Assembly: GCA_045114665.1 (NCBI GenBank)
Contig: JBGUKW010000259.1
Span: forward strand, 1-16,219
Direction: 5' to 3'
Source: CADAWZ01 sp045114665
GTDB taxonomy: Bacteria > Vulcanimicrobiota > CADAWZ01
DNA length: 16,219 bases
The notes under the pieces were generated by a model. That model was not told where the DNA came from. It did no database searches and saw nothing but the letters and a program-made list of their open reading frames with translations. Positions within the stretch are counted from its first letter, which is position 1. The number at the start of each line of letters is the position of its first letter. Shown here in pieces: positions 1 through 8,127 of this stretch. The position numbers and the translations under genes were made by a program.

Positions 1-173
1 ACATACTATCCATAAATAAATTTAGTGGCATTATGGTGCTTTTCGGGAACTAATTTTCTCAATGGCAAAAAATTTTACAGAATTTAAAAATAATTTATAT
101 AAAAAATTCATCAAAAATATAAAAGCCTCCTTCTAAAAGAAATATTGTTCAAATAAATAACTTTACACTCCTA
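1..173. other. A/T-rich flank without a supported gene
   Basis: No convincing coding region is seen. On the minus strand a perfect Shine-Dalgarno-like AAGGAGG (126-132) is followed, 14 nt later, by an ATG (109-111) opening a 26-codon frame that stops at 31-33. The spacing is too long and I recognise no product, so it is not called as a gene. Confidence 0.4.
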
Positions 174-205
174 AAAAAAGCACTCTTAATAAAAGAGTGC
201 TTTTT
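174..205 (-). terminator. Intrinsic terminator after the Ca2+-ATPase gene
   Basis: A perfect 13-bp stem (193-205 with 175-187) with loop AATAA lies 25 bp past the ATPase stop codon. The stem base is A/T-rich, so the minus-strand transcript ends in a U-run (complement of the A-run at 174-179). The other strand also has a T-run, so the element could work in both directions. It closes the Ter/ATPase cluster. Confidence 0.9.
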
Positions 206-230
206 ATTATTAAATTGTTAAATAATAATT

Positions 231-3017
231 CTAATTTTTCTTTTCGTCAATAACTTTCATTGTACAATACATGAACTTTCTCATCATATCAACAGGTATC
301 ATTGTCAAGGCGAATAAGAATACAGCAACATATCCTGCAGGAGCAAATGGAACACAACTAAATACTTTTCCTACTTCAGCAAAGAAACCTCCCAAAGCTC
401 CAATATTTACAAGAATGAGTTGAACTGCAATTATTATTCCAAAAACAACTAAGAAGCCTTTATTTTCATTTAATCCTTTGAAAATGCCAAATTTTTCATC
501 TCTGACATTAAAGCCATTAAACAAAGCAGCTACAATGAAAAGTACGAAATAAGCTGTTTTTAATTGCTCATCTGTTCCACCACAAAGTCCTTTGAAGTAA
601 TCGACTTTTAAGAAAACGAAGCTAATTATTGTCAACCAAAGTCCCATAAGAATGATTTGTGTCATCATTGCAAGACTGACAATATTTTCATCTCTTCTTC
701 TTGGTTTCTCTTTCATGTATTTTTCAAGTGCTGGCTCATTTCCAAGCATTATAGCACCAAGACCATCCATAACGAGGTTTACAAACAACAAGTGGGTAAC
801 TTTCAAAGGTTCATCTACTCCAAAGAAAGGACCAATAGCACTGACTACAACAGCAGCAACATTGATTACAAGCTGGAATTTACAGAATTTCAAAATATTG
901 TGGTAAATCGTACGACCATACCAAATAGCATCTTTAATTGATTTGAAATTGTCATCAATAATGACGATTTCGCCAGCTTCTTTAGCTGCTTCAGTTCCAC
1001 TACCCATAGCAAAACCAACATCTGCTCTCTTCAATGCAGGAGAATCATTTACACCATCTCCAGTCATACCAACAACTAAATTCATCTCTTGGCAAACTCT
1101 GACCATTCTTGATTTATCTGTTGGCAATGCTCTTGCGATAACTCTGATTCTTGGAACAATTTTCTTGACTTCATCATCAGACATCTTATTTAATTCTGCA
1201 GATGAAAGTGCTATATCGTCATTACTCTTTATAAGACCTGCGTCTTTAGCAATAGCAACAGCTGTTTCAAGTCTATCACCAGTAATCATGACTACTTGAA
1301 TACCAGCTTCTTGTACTTCTTTTATGGCCTCTTTTGCTTCAGGTCTTACATCATCTCTAATTCCAACTAAACCGATTATAACGAGATCATCATTGATTAC
1401 ATTTTCTTCAAGTTTGCTTTCTGAATAACCAAATGCCAAAACTCTCATTGCCTTTGTTGCCAACTGGTCTATTTTTTGATCAACTTTTACTTTGTCGAGT
1501 TCTTGTACATTTCCATTTTCATCAAGATACTTTTTAGCTTTTGCAAGAAGTCTTTCAGGAGCTCCTTTATAGAAAGTCTTTCCAAGTGTATCAATTCTTG
1601 CTTGGCTGAACTTATTTGCTGAATTGAAGCCCTGATGAACAGTAACAACATTTACATCATCATTTGCAAGTTTTCTATATACATCTTCGCCTATGAATTT
1701 CATAAGTGATTGGTCTGTGGCATTACCACCGATAACTTTATGATTGCCATCAAACATTGACTGTGTATTTTTACCAATTGCAAAATCGACAAGATTTTTT
1801 ACTTTCTCAATCTTGACCATTTCTTTTATAGGAACAGTTTTTCCATCACCAAGGAAGAAATCTACAACTTCCAAAGCACCTTTTGTGATTGTTCCTGTCT
1901 TATCACTGAAAAGAATATTTAATGAACCAGCTGTTTCAATACCAACGGCTTTTCTTACAAGAACATTGTGGTCAAGCATTTTACTTGTATTCTGCATAAG
2001 TACAAGAGAAATCATCAAAGGAAGACCTTCAGGAACAGCACAAACTACAATTATAATTGCAAGAGACACAGCTTCAACTACTTTTTTGACAATAGCACTC
2101 CAACCAAGAGCTAAAAATCCCTCAAAACCATGTGCTTGAGTTATAAAGTAAGCAATGTACAAAACAGCAATTACTATTGCTGAAATATATCCGAATTTAG
2201 AAATCTGATCGGCAAGTTTGGCAAGTTTGACTTTAAGTGGAGAATCTGGCTCTTCTTCCTGCATTTCCTCAGCCATTTTTCCAACCATTGTCTTTAAACC
2301 GACTTTTCTTACATCTAAAATACCCTCACCGTCAAAAACAACGGCTCCTCTGAAAAGTGAGTGTTCATCAACAAATACTTCACCTGAATCATAATTTGGT
2401 TCAAAATTAGGATCGGTTGTTGCCCATTTAGGACATTCTTCAGCTTCACCATTTAATGCAGAGTTGTCTATTTTTAAGCTTCCATCAATCAAAACACCAT
2501 CTGCAGGAATCTTATCACCAGATTGTAATAGAACTTTATCACCTACTACGACATCATCAACTTCTATTACACTTACAACACCATTTCTGTGAACTTTACA
2601 TTTATCTTTTTCTGTGCTGTCTTTGAGTTCACGATATTTTGTATCACTTGCAACACTTGTTTTTGCTGAAACAAATGCAACTATTAAAACTGCAATTATA
2701 GTTCCAAGTGGCTCATAAATTTCAGAATAACCAAGGAAAAATAATACAATCATAATAACAGCAATAGCAAGCAAAATTCTAATCATTGGGTCTTCAAAAG
2801 TTTCTTTGAATGCCTCCCAAAATGTAGTTGGTTCAGAATCTGGAATTTCATTAGAACCATGTTCTTTTCTTGATTCCTCAACCTGCTTGTCAGTCAATCC
2901 CTCTGTTGTAATTACTCTGTTACTTTTTTTCTCCGAAGAATCTTTTACTTTCTTTTTCTTTTTTTTCTCAACTGAATTATCGTCGAGTTTATCGACATTT
3001 TTATCTTTATCTGCCAT
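231..3017 (-). CDS. Calcium-translocating P-type ATPase, PMCA-type (P2B)
   Basis: This 928-residue membrane pump is predicted to export Ca2+ from the cytoplasm using ATP. It shows the full P-type layout: a lysine-rich N-terminus; a membrane pair near residues 78-120; an actuator domain; M4 with PEGLP (about 327); the phosphorylation motif DKTGT with Asp372; the nucleotide-site KGAPE; the hinge MITGD; TGDGVND (about 650); and a C-terminal membrane block whose M6 carries NLVMDG. The NLVMDG and PEGLP pattern fits P2B calcium pumps. The actuator TGES loop reads NGEA here; the catalytic Glu is kept but Thr and Ser are replaced. I chose the ATG at 3017 because AGAGGTG lies 9 nt upstream; a GTG four codons earlier overlaps that ribosome site. 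The gene is the last of the Ter cluster. The substrate could be another divalent cation, but Ca2+ is favoured by motif and by the TerD neighbours. Confidence 0.93.
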   Translation of the reverse strand: MADKDKNVDKLDDNSVEKKKKKKVKDSSEKKSNRVITTEGLTDKQVEESRKEHGSNEIPDSEPTTFWEAFKETFEDPMIRILLAIAVIMIVLFFLGYSEIYEPLGTIIAVLIVAFVSAKTSVASDTKYRELKDSTEKDKCKVHRNGVVSVIEVDDVVVGDKVLLQSGDKIPADGVLIDGSLKIDNSALNGEAEECPKWATTDPNFEPNYDSGEVFVDEHSLFRGAVVFDGEGILDVRKVGLKTMVGKMAEEMQEEEPDSPLKVKLAKLADQISKFGYISAIVIAVLYIAYFITQAHGFEGFLALGWSAIVKKVVEAVSLAIIIVVCAVPEGLPLMISLVLMQNTSKMLDHNVLVRKAVGIETAGSLNILFSDKTGTITKGALEVVDFFLGDGKTVPIKEMVKIEKVKNLVDFAIGKNTQSMFDGNHKVIGGNATDQSLMKFIGEDVYRKLANDDVNVVTVHQGFNSANKFSQARIDTLGKTFYKGAPERLLAKAKKYLDENGNVQELDKVKVDQKIDQLATKAMRVLAFGYSESKLEENVINDDLVIIGLVGIRDDVRPEAKEAIKEVQEAGIQVVMITGDRLETAVAIAKDAGLIKSNDDIALSSAELNKMSDDEVKKIVPRIRVIARALPTDKSRMVRVCQEMNLVVGMTGDGVNDSPALKRADVGFAMGSGTEAAKEAGEIVIIDDNFKSIKDAIWYGRTIYHNILKFCKFQLVINVAAVVVSAIGPFFGVDEPLKVTHLLFVNLVMDGLGAIMLGNEPALEKYMKEKPRRRDENIVSLAMMTQIILMGLWLTIISFVFLKVDYFKGLCGGTDEQLKTAYFVLFIVAALFNGFNVRDEKFGIFKGLNENKGFLVVFGIIIAVQLILVNIGALGGFFAEVGKVFSCVPFAPAGYVAVFLFALTMIPVDMMRKFMYCTMKVIDEKKN

Positions 3018-3046
3018 AAAAAAATTCACCTCTTTAAAATAACAAA

Positions 3047-3079
3047 TTTAGGAGAAATCAAAAAATGACTTCTCCTAAA
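3047..3079 (-). terminator. Hairpin, probable weak terminator between terD and the ATPase gene
   Basis: The stem 3070-3079/3047-3056 has 10 perfect pairs, extended by a mismatch and 3 more pairs, with loop of five bases. On the minus strand it is followed by a U-rich but interrupted tract (TTTGTTATTTT) and then, within about 15 nt, the ATPase ribosome site. It may allow partial read-through and so lower pump expression relative to the terD genes. Confidence 0.55.
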
Positions 3080-3097
3080 CCCCAAAAAAATATATGA

Positions 3098-3703
3098 TTA
3101 TTTATAACGGTCTGATAAACTATTTATACTGTTATCTATCGTACCTTCTCCTACAGCGGAAAATTGCCATTCTCCATTTTCTTTGTACAACTCACCAAAA
3201 ATCATAGCTGTCATTCCAGAATAATCATCTGAGAGATCAAATCTACACATCTCCTGCATTTTCTTAACATCAACAATTCTAATAAAAGCATTTTTTATCA
3301 TTCCAAAATGTTGATTTCTTGATTTTGCCTGATATATATTTACAACAACTATAAGCCTATCATAAGCTGGAGGAAGTTTGTTGAAATCAATAAATATCTC
3401 CTCATCATCACCTTCTCCTCCACCTGTCAGATTATCTCCCTTATGTTCAACAGCTCCACTTGAATGACGTAAATTGCCATAATATACAATATCTTTATTT
3501 CCTCTCAATTTTCCATTACTGAGGACAAAAACTGAAGCATCGCAATCAAAATTTGGCTCGCTGTCACCAAAAATTAATGACAACAAACCGCCACCTTTAG
3601 GTTTAACAGGATCCCAACCGAGACCAATCATGACTTTAGAAAGTCCAGAAGGTGCAGATTTAGAAAGACTGACTTTCTGACCTTTTTTCAAACTAACAGA
3701 CAT
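3098..3703 (-). CDS. TerD-family stress protein, divergent paralogue with a loop insertion
   Basis: A 201-residue cytoplasmic TerD-domain protein of the tellurite/stress family. The family beta-sandwich binds Ca2+ through acidic loops. Those visible here are FDCDASVF (about 53-60) and GDNLTGGGEGDDEE (about 89-102), so binding looks preserved. Compared with the other TerD copies in the window it has an insertion of about 10 residues (GGGLLSLIFGDSE) between GLGWD and the first acidic loop, and it lacks the usual C-terminal GSGxxGG..ALC segment, ending with GEGTIDNSINSL. Start: ATG with AGGGGGA upstream. It follows the TerA-like gene by 13 bp, so the two are probably co-transcribed. Substrate or partner is unknown; TerZ/TerE-like naming is possible. 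Confidence 0.85.
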   Translation of the reverse strand: MSVSLKKGQKVSLSKSAPSGLSKVMIGLGWDPVKPKGGGLLSLIFGDSEPNFDCDASVFVLSNGKLRGNKDIVYYGNLRHSSGAVEHKGDNLTGGGEGDDEEIFIDFNKLPPAYDRLIVVVNIYQAKSRNQHFGMIKNAFIRIVDVKKMQEMCRFDLSDDYSGMTAMIFGELYKENGEWQFSAVGEGTIDNSINSLSDRYK

Positions 3704-3716
3704 TTAAAAATCCCCC

Positions 3717-4325
3717 TTATTTCCTTCCAGGTCTCCAATTAAGACCCCAATGAAAAGCATAATCAAGTTCTATATGGTTTCTATAATATTGGGCTATTTT
3801 CTCAATAGAAAATGCCTCATCATTTACATTTTCTATAAGTGCAATAGCAAACATAGTATATTGGGAATCGAAAGAATCAGGTTTAATAATTAGGTCTTCT
3901 GAATTTTTGCTTGTAATAGTTACGATAGCATCTGCATCTCTCCAGTTAGCAACTCCTTCATATATAAAAGTATATACAAGAACTCTCTTTATCTTGGAAA
4001 TTTGATTTCCCTCAATTCTGAGATTTTCGCCTTCTGCAGATTCTCCAGTTCTATCATCACCATCAAGTGAAATATATGGTGGCATTCTAAGTGAACCAAA
4101 TTTATTTCCAAGTGCTTGAACAGTCCCCTTATCACCATTTTTCAATTCATACATACAACCCAAATCGAGATCAATTCCACCAACCCCAAGAAGATAATGC
4201 CATAAATTAGGCCAAAAACCTGAAGGTGTAGAATTCCAATTTAAATTTATCTTAACCTGTCCAATCCCTGTTGAAGACGATTTTTTTAATTGTACTTTTT
4301 TACCTTTTTGCAGTCTTATAGCCAT
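3717..4325 (-). CDS. TerA C-terminal-like / TerD-superfamily protein
   Basis: This 202-residue protein begins with the TerD-type start (MAIRLQKGKKVQLKK) but then diverges. It has IDLDLGCMYELKNGDKG (about 50-66), QALGNKFGS, PPYISLDGDDRTG (about 83-95) and GENLRI. These are the hallmarks I associate with the C-terminal domain of TerA, including its acidic loop and the following FIYEG strand. TerA proteins are typically longer, so this is a stand-alone domain. It ends with a basic tail (WRPGRK). AAGGT precedes the ATG. It lies 15 bp from the preceding terD and 13 bp from the next gene, so it belongs to the same transcript. Its biochemical function is unknown; the family is implicated in stress and tellurite resistance with TerD. 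Confidence 0.8.
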   Translation of the reverse strand: MAIRLQKGKKVQLKKSSSTGIGQVKINLNWNSTPSGFWPNLWHYLLGVGGIDLDLGCMYELKNGDKGTVQALGNKFGSLRMPPYISLDGDDRTGESAEGENLRIEGNQISKIKRVLVYTFIYEGVANWRDADAIVTITSKNSEDLIIKPDSFDSQYTMFAIALIENVNDEAFSIEKIAQYYRNHIELDYAFHWGLNWRPGRK

Positions 4326-4340
4326 AATTTAAAAGACCTT

Positions 4341-4925
4341 TTAGTCAGTTGTTTGAATTCCGAAACTATGGCAAAGTGCAGCAAGTCCGCCTTGGTAACC
4401 ACTTCCAATAGCATTGAATTTCCATTCGCCATTGTGTCTGTAGAGTTCACCAAAAAGAACAGCTGTTTCAATAGAGAAATCTTCTCCGAGATCATATCTT
4501 GTCAATTCTTCACCTGAAACTTCATTAAATATTCTGATGAAAGCATTTGAAACTTGACCAAAATTTTGCATTCTCTTTTCTGCATCATAAATTGTAACTG
4601 TAAATGCTATTTTTTCAACACCTGCTGGAACTAAACTCAAATCGACTTTGATCTGCTCGTCATCGCCATCTCCTCCACCTGTGAGATTGTCTCCCAAGTG
4701 TTCTACAGCACCTGATGAATGTTTTAAATTTCCATAGAATACGAAATCTTCTTGTTTTGCAACTTTTCCATTTGCATCAAGAAGGAATGCTGCTGCATCG
4801 AGATCAAATGCTCCACCTGTATCAAATTGATTTACATCCCAACCTAGTCCAACAACTACCTTCTTTAGTCCTGGATTCTTTTTTGTCAAATCGACTTTTT
4901 CGCCTTTTCTCAATGAAATTGCCAT
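4341..4925 (-). CDS. terD: TerD-family tellurium/stress resistance protein
   Basis: A 194-residue canonical TerD. The order is MAISLRKGEKVDLTKKNPGL at the N-terminus, GLGWDVN, the Ca2+-binding loop FDLDAAAFLL (about 40-49), the FYGNLKHSSGAVEHLGDNLTG stretch (cited in part), GDGDDEQI (about 83-90), VTIYDAEKRMQNFGQV, AFIRI, and a C-terminal GSGYQGG. The length matches the family (about 190). It is a soluble cytoplasmic protein. The ATG has AAGGAG 8 nt upstream. It is separated from the next terD copy by 167 bp containing repeats and hairpins, so this start of the terD-terA-terD sub-group may have its own regulation. The TerD family call is secure; which member of the Ter/Yce nomenclature it equals (B. 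subtilis YceC, YceD or YceE) is not. Confidence 0.92.
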   Translation of the reverse strand: MAISLRKGEKVDLTKKNPGLKKVVVGLGWDVNQFDTGGAFDLDAAAFLLDANGKVAKQEDFVFYGNLKHSSGAVEHLGDNLTGGGDGDDEQIKVDLSLVPAGVEKIAFTVTIYDAEKRMQNFGQVSNAFIRIFNEVSGEELTRYDLGEDFSIETAVLFGELYRHNGEWKFNAIGSGYQGGLAALCHSFGIQTTD

Positions 4926-5092
4926 TTTTATTTCTCCTTCCCCCCTTTTTGGGGGTTATTTTTAAAAACTCGTTAGAGCTTTAACTATTTATTTTTCCCC
5001 CTATTTTTTTCTCCTATTTTTTATTTAGGAGTGAGTATATTCCAAGAGGGGGGCTTTTTTTTCAAATCCGTTAGAATTTTAACTTTTTATAT
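4926..5092 (-). repeat. Intergenic pair of degenerate direct repeats with a 14-bp palindrome and G/C-run hairpins
   Basis: Two related blocks of about 46 bp (4951-4996 and 5048-5094) share a G-run, a T-rich stretch, the palindrome GTTAGAGCTTTAAC (4972-4985) or GTTAGAATTTTAAC (5070-5083), and an A/T-rich end. The two centre bases that differ change together, so the inverted symmetry is kept in both. C-runs and G-runs can pair locally (4941-4945 with 4951-4955, next to the terD ribosome site) or over distance (4997-5001 with 5048-5053). A nested CTCCTA/TAGGAG stem lies at 5011-5016/5026-5031. No clear promoter is visible. This may be an operator pair or leader structure, or the scar of a terD tandem duplication. 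Confidence 0.5.
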
Positions 5093-5680
5093 TTATTCAG
5101 CATCTATGCCATAATGATCGCAAAGTGCCTTTAAACCGCCATTGAAACCACTTCCAATAGCGTTGAATCTCCACTCATCATTCATCTTATACAACTCACC
5201 AACAACGATAGCTGTCTCGATAGAGAAATCTTCACCGAGATCATATCTGATAAGCTCCTTACCAGAAACTTCATCAACTATTCTTATGAAGGCATTTGTT
5301 ACTTGACCAAAATTCTGCATTCTCTCATCAGCTTCATAAATCGTTACTGTAAATGCAATCTTTTGAATATTATTTGGAAGCTGTGTTAAATCGATCATTA
5401 TCTGTTCATCATCATTTTGTTCACCATCTGAAGAACCAGTCAAATCATCTCCCATATGTTTTACAGCCCCACTTGGATGCTCCAAATTTCCGTAAAAAAC
5501 AAAATCTGTTTCTCTTGGACATTTTCCATTTGAACCACATAAAAAAGCAGAAGCATCTAGATCAAAATCTGCTCCACGAAAATCGTTTGCTTGCCAACCT
5601 AATCCAACCATTATTTTCTTTAATGAAGGATTTCCCTTTGTCAAACTAACTTTTTGACCTTTTCTCAAATTTACAGCCAT
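5093..5680 (-). CDS. terD: TerD-family tellurium/stress resistance protein
   Basis: A 195-residue canonical TerD, close to the copies at 4341-4925 and 8128-8889. It has KGQKVSLTKGNPSLKK, GLGWQAND, the acidic Ca2+ loop ADFDLDASAFL (about 37-47), FYGNLEHPSGAVKHMGDDLTG (in part), DGEQNDDEQI (about 84-93) and the C-terminal GSGFNGG. The second acidic loop is two residues longer than in the 4341 copy (GEQNDDEQ versus GDGDDEQ), a feature shared with the 8128 copy, so these two are the closest pair. The ATG is preceded by a strong AGAAGGAGG, which suggests high translation. The gene follows the YceG-type gene by 58 bp. Confidence 0.92.
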   Translation of the reverse strand: MAVNLRKGQKVSLTKGNPSLKKIMVGLGWQANDFRGADFDLDASAFLCGSNGKCPRETDFVFYGNLEHPSGAVKHMGDDLTGSSDGEQNDDEQIMIDLTQLPNNIQKIAFTVTIYEADERMQNFGQVTNAFIRIVDEVSGKELIRYDLGEDFSIETAIVVGELYKMNDEWRFNAIGSGFNGGLKALCDHYGIDAE

Positions 5681-5738
5681 TATTTTTCCTCCTTCTCCTC
5701 TATTTTCTATTTCCTAAATTTTATATTTTTCTATTTAC

Positions 5739-8018
5739 TTATCTATGCCTATTAAAAATTCTATTTCTTATGCTTTCTTTTATAGAATTTAACAAATTTG
5801 TAGGTTTTACACGCAAATTTGGAATCTTCATATCATAGATAAAATCGCCTGCTTGATGCTCATCAACAATATTTTTACTAAAATATTTTTCAACAGTTTG
5901 ATAGCCAGTAGGCACAAAAAATATAATGTCAAATCCCATATAACTCAAAAAAGAAGTCATTATACTATCTTCTTGAGATGGTATTTTTTCTCCAGCACTT
6001 ACATATACAAGTTTCGGACTTTTCTTAATAAGTTCAAATTTTTGTATCAGTCTCAAAATATCTCTCGGCATATTCAATGCAGTAGATACAACATTATATT
6101 CTGTCCCATTTTGAAAAGTCCCTTTAATAATTCTTTCATTTAACATTAGTTGTATCTTGTCAAAAATATAATCTTGTATATCGTCTTTTAAAATTCCATA
6201 TCTATACCCATGATGGCTTTTTATTTTATCTCGCAACAATTGTCCTGATCTCAAGAAACTTGTAGCAGAAACTTTTATTGGATTCATAATAGTTGATTTT
6301 ATAAATGGAGCTTCTGTAATCAAAAAAGTATTGTCATCTACAAATTCTCTGACATAATTCCAATATTCTTGAACATTTCTGTCCTTCACACCTGAAATTT
6401 TAGAAAAAAGAACAGAAATATTTGCAGTATCACCTACTACACTATAATTTGGTCTTTCTTGCAGTTCTTCCCTCCATATAGAAAGAATCTCTCCATAAGT
6501 TGTACTAAGTGTTACAGTATTTGCTTTCTTGCAATTGTCCTCGTCAAAAGAAGGCATCGACAAAGCAGAATCAAGTTCCATTTCTGCACTATGGGCATAA
6601 GTTGAAACTCTCACATCTGAAGAGGATTGAGGAAATTGTTTTATATCCAATGTATAAGGATATTTTTTCTCAATCAAAACAGGGTCTGAAAGGAAACAAA
6701 TATCATCAACATTCGGGACCAATATAACCACATCTATTGGCAATTTAGCCAAAAATCTTAGGAAAAAGGCCTCATATTCATTTTTACAGGCTCCCATATG
6801 TATAAAACAAGATAATTCAGGCATTTTCCAATTAGGAAAAAGATTCATCATATATCTTTTAAACCAACATAATAAATAAACTGCTTTATTAGTCAATTTA
6901 TTTATATTCATTCCCTCTGTTTTTGACTCTTCTATTAAGAGGTCAATGAAAGATTTTATAATCCATTTTTGTAGCTCAATATTTGAAGGATATTTTAAAT
7001 TTGAAGCGAGATCGAGAACCAAATGTTCTACATTTGGATAATTCTTTCTATTTATTGATGAAATTTCAACAGGGCTTGGAATAGGAATTTGGTCTTCAAT
7101 AACGACCATCTTTCTACCTGCAGTTTCAAGTGCTGTTTTTAAAATCAAAAGCTCTGAAGAATAAGTTCCCTGTTCTTGAACACCGCGAACTCTCAAAAAA
7201 CAATTATAAAAGAAATTGGGGTCATATCCTCTTTCATTATAATTTTTCTTTATATCTGTGAGATCACAATCGACAGTCCAAGTATTAGTACAATTTGCAA
7301 AATTAGGTTTTTTACCATAAATTCTTTCACCCAATTTTTCCTGTTTTATTTCATCTTTAATTACTTTTAGACTAAAATCAGCAGGAAATGGCTCCAACCC
7401 CTTTGCAACAAGTTCATTTGAATATTCTGAATTAGGGTCTAATTTTAAATATGCAGAATTACCATTATATAACAAAAGGACAACATCACAACCAGCATTT
7501 GAAAGAACAGAAACAAGCATTAAAGCATAATTACTTATGTCTCCTTCTATCAACATCTTTGGAACTTTGTCATCACCAAGTTTTATAAGTATCCTCTCAA
7601 ATTTATAGTATAACCAACACATAAATTTAATATAGATATTTTTAAGCATATTTACATTTTTGCCTACTTTTTGAAGAGAAAGCAAAAGATTATAAATAGA
7701 ATCAGAGATACTTTGTTGTTGACTTAAACTCAATCGTGGGAGCCACTTATTTATACTTTTATATATAAATTTTTGGTCCATTTCAAAAGCTGAGCCCATA
7801 ATTTCATTGTAATAAGCCAAATTTTTCTGATCAGGATTTTGAATTCCACCTTCAACAATTACTCCTGAAATCATACATGATTCATAATATTTTCTAATAA
7901 AAGCATGTATCCCAGAATTATATCCACTTATCCTGTAAAAAAATACTCCCTTTTCTTCTCTATCTTTTAAATTGAGAAAAAAATCGCTGACTTTTTCAAT
8001 CTTTTTAAGTTCAGGCAT
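5739..8018 (-). CDS. yceG: YceG-type protein, predicted component of the Ter 'biosynthetic module'
   Basis: This 759-residue soluble protein most resembles the YceG family (B. subtilis yceCDEFGH neighbourhood). That family is linked to TerD genes and predicted to belong to a metabolite-synthesising Ter module; its reaction is unknown. I see a three-fold internal repeat. Each unit has an entry strand, an alpha-helical linker, then a Rossmann-like block: KVPKMLIEGD..CDVVLLLYN (151-185), KMPELSCFIHMG..IDVVILVPN (398-436) and KSPKLVYVSAGE..FDIIFFVPT (666-704). Helices before blocks 1 and 2 share a CW motif. There is no signal peptide or membrane segment. The ATG at 8018 is chosen because TTGGAG lies 9 nt upstream; a TTG ten codons earlier would include that ribosome site in the gene. 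It sits between two terD copies, as expected for the family. The assignment rests on memory of the family and context, not on a search. Confidence 0.75.
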   Translation of the reverse strand: MPELKKIEKVSDFFLNLKDREEKGVFFYRISGYNSGIHAFIRKYYESCMISGVIVEGGIQNPDQKNLAYYNEIMGSAFEMDQKFIYKSINKWLPRLSLSQQQSISDSIYNLLLSLQKVGKNVNMLKNIYIKFMCWLYYKFERILIKLGDDKVPKMLIEGDISNYALMLVSVLSNAGCDVVLLLYNGNSAYLKLDPNSEYSNELVAKGLEPFPADFSLKVIKDEIKQEKLGERIYGKKPNFANCTNTWTVDCDLTDIKKNYNERGYDPNFFYNCFLRVRGVQEQGTYSSELLILKTALETAGRKMVVIEDQIPIPSPVEISSINRKNYPNVEHLVLDLASNLKYPSNIELQKWIIKSFIDLLIEESKTEGMNINKLTNKAVYLLCWFKRYMMNLFPNWKMPELSCFIHMGACKNEYEAFFLRFLAKLPIDVVILVPNVDDICFLSDPVLIEKKYPYTLDIKQFPQSSSDVRVSTYAHSAEMELDSALSMPSFDEDNCKKANTVTLSTTYGEILSIWREELQERPNYSVVGDTANISVLFSKISGVKDRNVQEYWNYVREFVDDNTFLITEAPFIKSTIMNPIKVSATSFLRSGQLLRDKIKSHHGYRYGILKDDIQDYIFDKIQLMLNERIIKGTFQNGTEYNVVSTALNMPRDILRLIQKFELIKKSPKLVYVSAGEKIPSQEDSIMTSFLSYMGFDIIFFVPTGYQTVEKYFSKNIVDEHQAGDFIYDMKIPNLRVKPTNLLNSIKESIRNRIFNRHR

Positions 8019-8066
8019 TGTAAATGACTCCAAAAAATAATTGTACAAAAAACATTAAATATTAAT

Positions 8067-8103
8067 AGTTCTACATTATAGCTTTTTACCCTTCAGAAAT
8101 GGG
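8067..8103 (-). promoter_or_regulatory. Possible internal promoter before the yceG-type gene
   Basis: A perfect TATAAT (8075-8080, minus strand) lies in the 109-bp gap before the yceG-type gene, giving a leader of about 50 nt. The expected -35 position (around 8098-8103) reads CCCATT, far from consensus, and there is no extended -10 TG. An imperfect CCC/GGG hairpin overlaps the spacer. It is either an activator-dependent internal promoter or chance in A/T-rich DNA. Confidence 0.35.
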
Positions 8104-8127
8104 CTACTTTTCGACTAAAATAAGGTA

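Noticed and set aside
652..2139. Plus-strand open frames of 84-131 codons
   Set aside because: All are antisense to the Ca2+-ATPase, lack ribosome sites and show no family features.
3018..3029. N-terminal four-codon extension of the ATPase from GTG
   Set aside because: That GTG overlaps the AGAGGTG ribosome site which is correctly spaced for the ATG at 3017.
4997..5062. Plus-strand terminator formed by the C-run, the G-run and the following T-run
   Set aside because: The stem encloses a loop of over 40 nt and there is no plus-strand gene to terminate. It is kept only as part of the repeat region.
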